Below are positions 59,725 through 64,000 of a DNA stretch of 64,000 bases, one piece after another. Below the pieces are notes generated by a model. It saw only the letters and a list, made by a program, of their open reading frames with translations, had not been told where the DNA came from and made no database searches. Positions within the stretch are counted from its first letter, which is position 1; each line of letters starts with the position of its first letter. The position numbers were made by a program, and so were the translations under genes. The DNA is from Torreya grandis (Eukaryota; Streptophyta; Pinopsida; Cupressales; Taxaceae): assembly GCA_037957365.1 (NCBI GenBank), contig JARHVA010002425.1, positions 938,001 to 1,002,000 of the forward strand, given 5' to 3'.

Positions 59725-60705
59725 ACAAAATTAGCTCTAGCAAATCCCATTGAAAAAATTCCTATTAGTGTAATAAATTCTCATTAACACAACAAAAATC
59801 CCATTTTAGAAAAGAATAGGACCAATAGTTGAATATATTTGTATTTATTGTTTTAAGTGTCATATGAATATTTGACCAAATAGGGATATAATAGAGAACA
59901 AAAGTGACCATTAATAAACACTAAAAAGACCATTAATAAAAATTGAAGGGCCCATTATAAACACAATAAGCAAATACAGATAGCTCCATAGATGTTTTTG
60001 GGCTCTTGTTTTTCTTTGATGAGAAGGCCACCAGAGGCAACGTCACGGGATGTGCAAAATCCACCATATCAGTTTGTGTAGCCATTATTCTCTTCACAAT
60101 CCTATGCAAAGGTGGTTTACATCTAGCAACAATTTGAACTAGGAAAGATTTCATTCTCAGCGTGCAAATTATTATCAAATCCATCAGTAGCATTTCACTT
60201 TCTTACACATATTCAATCACTTACTTCATTGTTTCCAACCTTCATTGCAGGTATTGTATGCAAAATAACCAGGTATCTCTTCAATACTTTTGGCACCTAC
60301 AATGATCTTCAGATGTCTTACCGAAGCTCATCCACCTTGTGTTGTAGAGTAATTTATCGCATACATGTAGAATTTACAAAGAATCAAACACTGAACAATG
60401 AGATTAAAAAACAAATGACTTATTAGGTTGTTTTTAGGGGATTCATACGAGGTTTTTGATAAGCAATTCAAGCTAAGCCATACTTTAAGAAAGAAAAAAC
60501 ATCATAAATGCAATGAAAAGCCTCCAAGATATCCAACTTCGAAGAAGAATTTGTTGTGCTCCTAAGAATCCTGAGGTGGTTGATTAGCAATGACCATAAC
60601 ATGGTACCTCTGACCAACATGGATGTCCAGAGATTCATAGATGTTCACGTATTTTCAATGGAGCAATGCTTTGCCAAGTTCAACGATATTATTACATTAA
60701 CATCT

Positions 60706-60708
<3 letters not shown>
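59725..60708. other. Unassigned non-coding stretch
   Basis: No domain was recognised. This is the continuation of the AT-rich locus into which the young copia inserted. Confidence 0.5.

Positions 60709-60794
<86 letters not shown>
60709..60794. repeat. TA microsatellite, about 43 units
   Basis: An uninterrupted TA run of 86 bases. It produces an artificial Ile/Tyr frame on the plus strand. Confidence 0.97.
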
Positions 60795-60797
<3 letters not shown>

Positions 60798-61401
60798 GAC
60801 TAATCGTATCACAATGGATGGATGACTGGTTGTATCACATATATAGAATATGAGATGGTGGCATCACTCGACCCCCTCGCAAAAGTTATTTTTTATAAGT
60901 TAATGGTCTGCTACTGCTGGGTCAATAAGTTTTGTCTTTTGACTAATTGCTAAAATCAGTCATCTTAGGGTGGCCCCCCTCTCTATATATATGGAGTTAG
61001 ATAGAGTTAGCAGGGCCCTCCCTATATATCTTATATTAAGCATAGTGAATATGATAAGACTCTGGAGTGTAGCGAATATTGTCATATCAAGCCCTGCTAG
61101 TCTTGCAACATTTCAACCACATTCCTCATGGTAGGCTTGTTGATTGGCAAGGAATTGGTACAATGAAGAGCAAATTTGAGGGCTATTAGTATTGAGTTTC
61201 TATACAACTTGAAAGTCTGAAAATCAAAAAGTTCTTGCAAACCATTTTCCTTCTCAAGAACCCCGCTAACCCGCTTGGCAATATTGGCTCCCTCTCTGTA
61301 TGATGGATCGACCGGTTGCTTGCCAATAACCATTTCCAAGAGCACCACTCCAAATTTATACACATCACTTTTAGTTGTAGCCTTCAGCACGTAAGAAAAC
61401 T

Positions 61402-62182
61402 CTACAAAAAGAGGAGGCAAGACAAGTAAAATGTAACATATAAACTAATTATACATCAAAGTATTAAATAGTAAGGAAAGACTAAAGCAAAGTCTTTCAA
61501 AAGTCTCATTGAGTTTTTCAATCTGTGCTCATGCTATCTATGGAACATTCAAATCTTTTGCAATCATGCTTCCTATGGGATATTCTAGTCTTTTGCATTA
61601 ATGTTTCACAATAAGACGTTAAGGACCTTTGTAGAAGTGTGGATTGCAATGTCCAACATAGTCGCTACAACTTACCATTAGAGTTTTAGGTTCTCTCTAA
61701 AATTTTGGATTGCAAATTCAGCATCCATGCTTTGATACAATGTTTTAATTATTTGAAAAACTATTGATTGAAGCAAGGTCCTACTTGTGGTTGTGAGTTC
61801 TCTATTATTGAGCTACTTGACCATTTCATGACAAGACTTTTAAGATCTCTCTAGAATTGTGGATTTATTTCTTACATTTTTTCCCATGAGAACCATGTGC
61901 ACCTTACGGTCTTGTGTCCTTCAAAAGCAAGTCTACTTCATTCATGTTGTAAGGCTAGAAAGGACAAGCAACCAGTTTCAATTTGATGTTGTGAATGGTT
62001 AATCTTATTTTGAGATATGCTCTTATTCCAATAAAATATATATTATCCCTGGGGATTATTGTTAATTGCTCTAAAAGCCTTAGAAATATAGACATGTTAT
62101 CAATTAAAGATATTTTATATCCATCCAAACTACAATGAGATAAAAAACAGATATAAAATCAAGAATAGTTCATTTTGGTTAC
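61402..62182 (-). other. Intron within the kinase domain
   Basis: Joining ...GCACAAG to AGTTTTCT restores the reading IAQEFSYVLK, equivalent to the usual IAPEYAYTLK, so the donor GTAACC and the acceptor TTTGTAG are supported by protein continuity. It holds no recognisable feature. Confidence 0.8.
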
Positions 62183-62266
62183 CTTGTGCAATGTATCCAT
62201 AAGATCATGCCACTGCAGGCATGGTCTCATATCCTTTTCACAATTTTCCAAGATCTTTGTAAGGCT

Positions 62267-62945
62267 TGTTAGGAAACTAAACACTTAGCACAACAAATAA
62301 TCACTAATAGAATACAAGTTTGCAAGAACAAAGATAATTCAAATAGATAGAATAAACATGCATGAGATAAAACACCAGATTTATGTGGTAAAACCTTAGT
62401 AAAGCTAAGGAAACATTGACGGTGCAAGATATCCTACTTTTAACTCCAAAATGAACATATTACATGTGAACTCACCATAGATTACATGCAAACTCCACAA
62501 AGATAGGAAACTAGACACTTAGCACAACAAATAATCACTAATAGAATACAAGTTTGTAAGAACAAAGATAATTCAAATAGATAGAATAAACATGCATGAG
62601 ATAAAACACCAGATTTATGTGGTAAAACCTTAGTAAAGCTAAGGAAACATTGACGGTGCAAGATATCCTACTTTTAACTCCAAAATGAACATATTACATG
62701 TGAACTCACCATAGATTACATGCAAACTCCACAAAGATAAATACACCTAATTGGCATGGAGTGAAAAAACACCATTCGGACTTTCCTTCCTGAAAAAAAA
62801 CTGGTGGACTTCATCTTTCTAGAAACATATGTTTGACCCCCTTGCAATGCCCCCTGCCCCCCTCCCACACCCCACTGTCGAAAAGTGGGCTACAAACCGC
62901 ACCGCAAAGGGATCTACATTTAACTTTGTTGTCACATGTCTAACA
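62267..62945. mobile_element. Solo LTR inside the kinase pseudogene
   Basis: The segment starts TGTTAGGAAAC and ends CATGTCTAACA, with TG...CA ends. It is flanked by AGGCT (62,262-62,266) and AGGCC (62,946-62,950), a five-base duplication with one mismatch. Removing it and one flank joins NFGL directly to TKILENCEKDM in one frame, which is the expected DFGLAKILEN region. The family is unknown. No internal retrotransposon sequence is present. Confidence 0.75.
62271..62738. repeat. 234-bp tandem duplication within the solo LTR
   Basis: 62,271-62,504 and 62,505-62,738 are nearly identical (only a few base changes, such as CTAAACAC/CTAGACAC). The duplication is younger than the LTR insertion, or was already a feature of that LTR. 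Confidence 0.95.
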
Positions 62946-63775
62946 AGGCCAAAATTAGCCACATGAGCATAAAGTTCATCATCCAACAATATATTGTTTG
63001 ATTTTATGGCACGATGAATAATAGAAGAATTGTAATCATGATGAAGATAAGCAAAGGCCTTAAGCTGAATCTAAAGCAATCATGTGCCTCATAGTCCAAT
63101 CAAGGCTGCTAGGTTTAAGTCTGTGAAGTATCTCTCATATGCTTCCATTGGGCATATATTCATAGACTAGCAAGTTGGAATCCACTGTAGAGATACATCA
63201 CCAGAACTTAACAATGTTCATGTGTCGAATAATTCCTAATGTCTCAATTTATGTTTTGAATCCATTGTCCTACCCTAAGTCCTCAATCTTTGCCCTGCTA
63301 GGAAGCCTCTTAACAACCAATATCTCACTATTACTCAAGTTTACCTCGTAGACTTTTCCAGTACCACTGGTGCCAATTACATTGGCCTCATTTAGGGAGT
63401 CCATAATTTCATGCTCATGGAAACCTAGCTTGTGGACGGATACACATTCGAAGGGCCTAAATCAAAAAATTTCTTACCCTTGACACTAGGAAGATAAAAA
63501 TACTTCTTGTAGAAGCATCCCAACCCAACTATCAAAACCGTAGCTGCAGAGAAAAAGATACCACCAAGGATCCATACACATGGTTCGATCCCTGTAAAGC
63601 TTTCTCCACAAATTTGTGGATAGTCCAAAAATGTTCCCTCGTATTTGTTCAAGCTGCTAGGGACTGAACCAAAGAATTGGTTGCTTGACAGATTGAATAA
63701 ATTCATATTGAGGTTGGCTAAAGATGCAAGCACTTTTCCAGTTAGATGATTATAATCTTACATATAATTTTACAA

Positions 63776-64000
63776 CTGGACACAATTATATGGTTAACAA
63801 GAAGCTCTAAATTAGATATCAACAAGCTTTACCTATCAATGGATCCTTCATCCACCTTTAACAAAAAATAAAAATGGTGTGAACTAGCCTTGCATCATGC
63901 TAGAAAAGTAAGGGATGTTATTATGCATCATACCAGAAGAGTAAGGGATGTTATTGAGCATTACCTATAAAAACACTCCATCAGCGCCCTGCAATGCACT
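63776..64000. other. Unassigned right edge
   Basis: Upstream LRR coding sequence of the kinase should lie here on the minus strand but is not readable. AGAARAGTAAGGGATGTTATT is repeated at about 63,901 and 63,936. Confidence 0.45.

Larger units (their letters stand above)
61097..63775 (-). pseudogene. LRR receptor-like kinase pseudogene (subfamily XI type)
   Basis: From right to left: a last leucine-rich repeat (HLTGKV then LASLANLNMNLFNLSSN), a cap with paired Cys (ICGESF...EPC), a membrane helix (VWILGGIFFSAATVLIVGLG), then the kinase. In the kinase, GTSGTGKVYE and ILVVKRLP are the Gly loop and Lys; [12 protein letters not shown] (63,008-63,016 covers HRA) has lost the catalytic Asp; NFGL (62,948-62,956) replaces DFG. 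After a 781-bp intron (62,182-61,402, GTAACC...TTTGTAG) the C-lobe follows, with FSYVLKATTKSDVYKFGVVLLEM to MRNVVEMLQD and a stop. Several further stops and shifts and a solo LTR break it. Motifs best fit HAESA/HSL-like kinases. The LRR part upstream is missing. Confidence 0.85.

Noticed and set aside
60556..60795. Plus-strand frame ending in Ile/Tyr repeats
   Set aside because: Produced by the TA microsatellite.
1..64000. CRISPR arrays, tRNA or rRNA genes
   Set aside because: Direct repeats found are satellites or LTRs without unique spacers of constant size; no tRNA A/B-box pair or rRNA segment was recognised by eye.

Overview
The window is nuclear DNA of a large, repeat-rich plant genome. 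It is very AT-rich, has no bacterial-style operons, and is almost entirely decayed transposons plus one broken plant receptor kinase. The gene types (SIRE-like Ty1/copia and Ty3/gypsy retrotransposons, a MULE DNA transposon, a subfamily XI-type LRR receptor kinase with a spliced kinase domain) show a land plant. The low gene density, old nested elements and long introns would suit a gymnosperm such as a conifer, but that is inference. I see no intact host gene.

Layout. 1-0.84 kb: unassigned. 0.84-7.89 kb: old minus-strand Ty3/gypsy element; integrase, RNase H, RT, protease and Gag are all readable but full of stops and frameshifts, and only the 5' LTR side is present. 7.90-20.87 kb: Ty1/copia element with about 2.5-kb LTRs. 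It is split at the RT/RNase H boundary by a complete 2.5-kb minus-strand element at 15,129-17,630 (380-bp LTRs, ACTTA target duplication) that encodes only a Gag-like/protease-like polyprotein with a Tyr/Trp-rich repeated tail. 20.9-35.5 kb: mostly non-coding and repetitive, with two blocks of very diverged sequence of about 182-bp period (21.3-23.4 and 31.2-33.5 kb), several short tandem repeats, a MULE fragment and a small LTR-end/PBS remnant between 164-bp direct repeats. 37.3-41.0 kb: decayed multi-exon MULE transposase with SWIM finger, plus a fragment of a further copy. 44.4-45.0 kb (plus) and 48.8-50.4 kb (minus): two unrecognised protein-like pseudogenes. 54.1-55.8 kb: extremely AT-rich with a ~171-bp tandem repeat. 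55,822-59,719: young, CpG-rich Ty1/copia element with perfect ATTAC target duplication, intact Gag, damaged protease and most of pol missing. 61.1-63.8 kb: minus-strand LRR receptor kinase pseudogene interrupted by a solo LTR.

There is no shared pathway; the order of events is what can be read. The gypsy element and the MULE are oldest, the SIRE-like copia came next, the small Gag-protease element jumped into that copia, and the 55.8-kb copia is the most recent. The most unusual items are the Gag-protease-YW element, the clustered ACCGACGTCGGT palindromes in the young copia, the hidden ~182-bp periodicity, and the multi-exon pseudogene with a duplicated exon.
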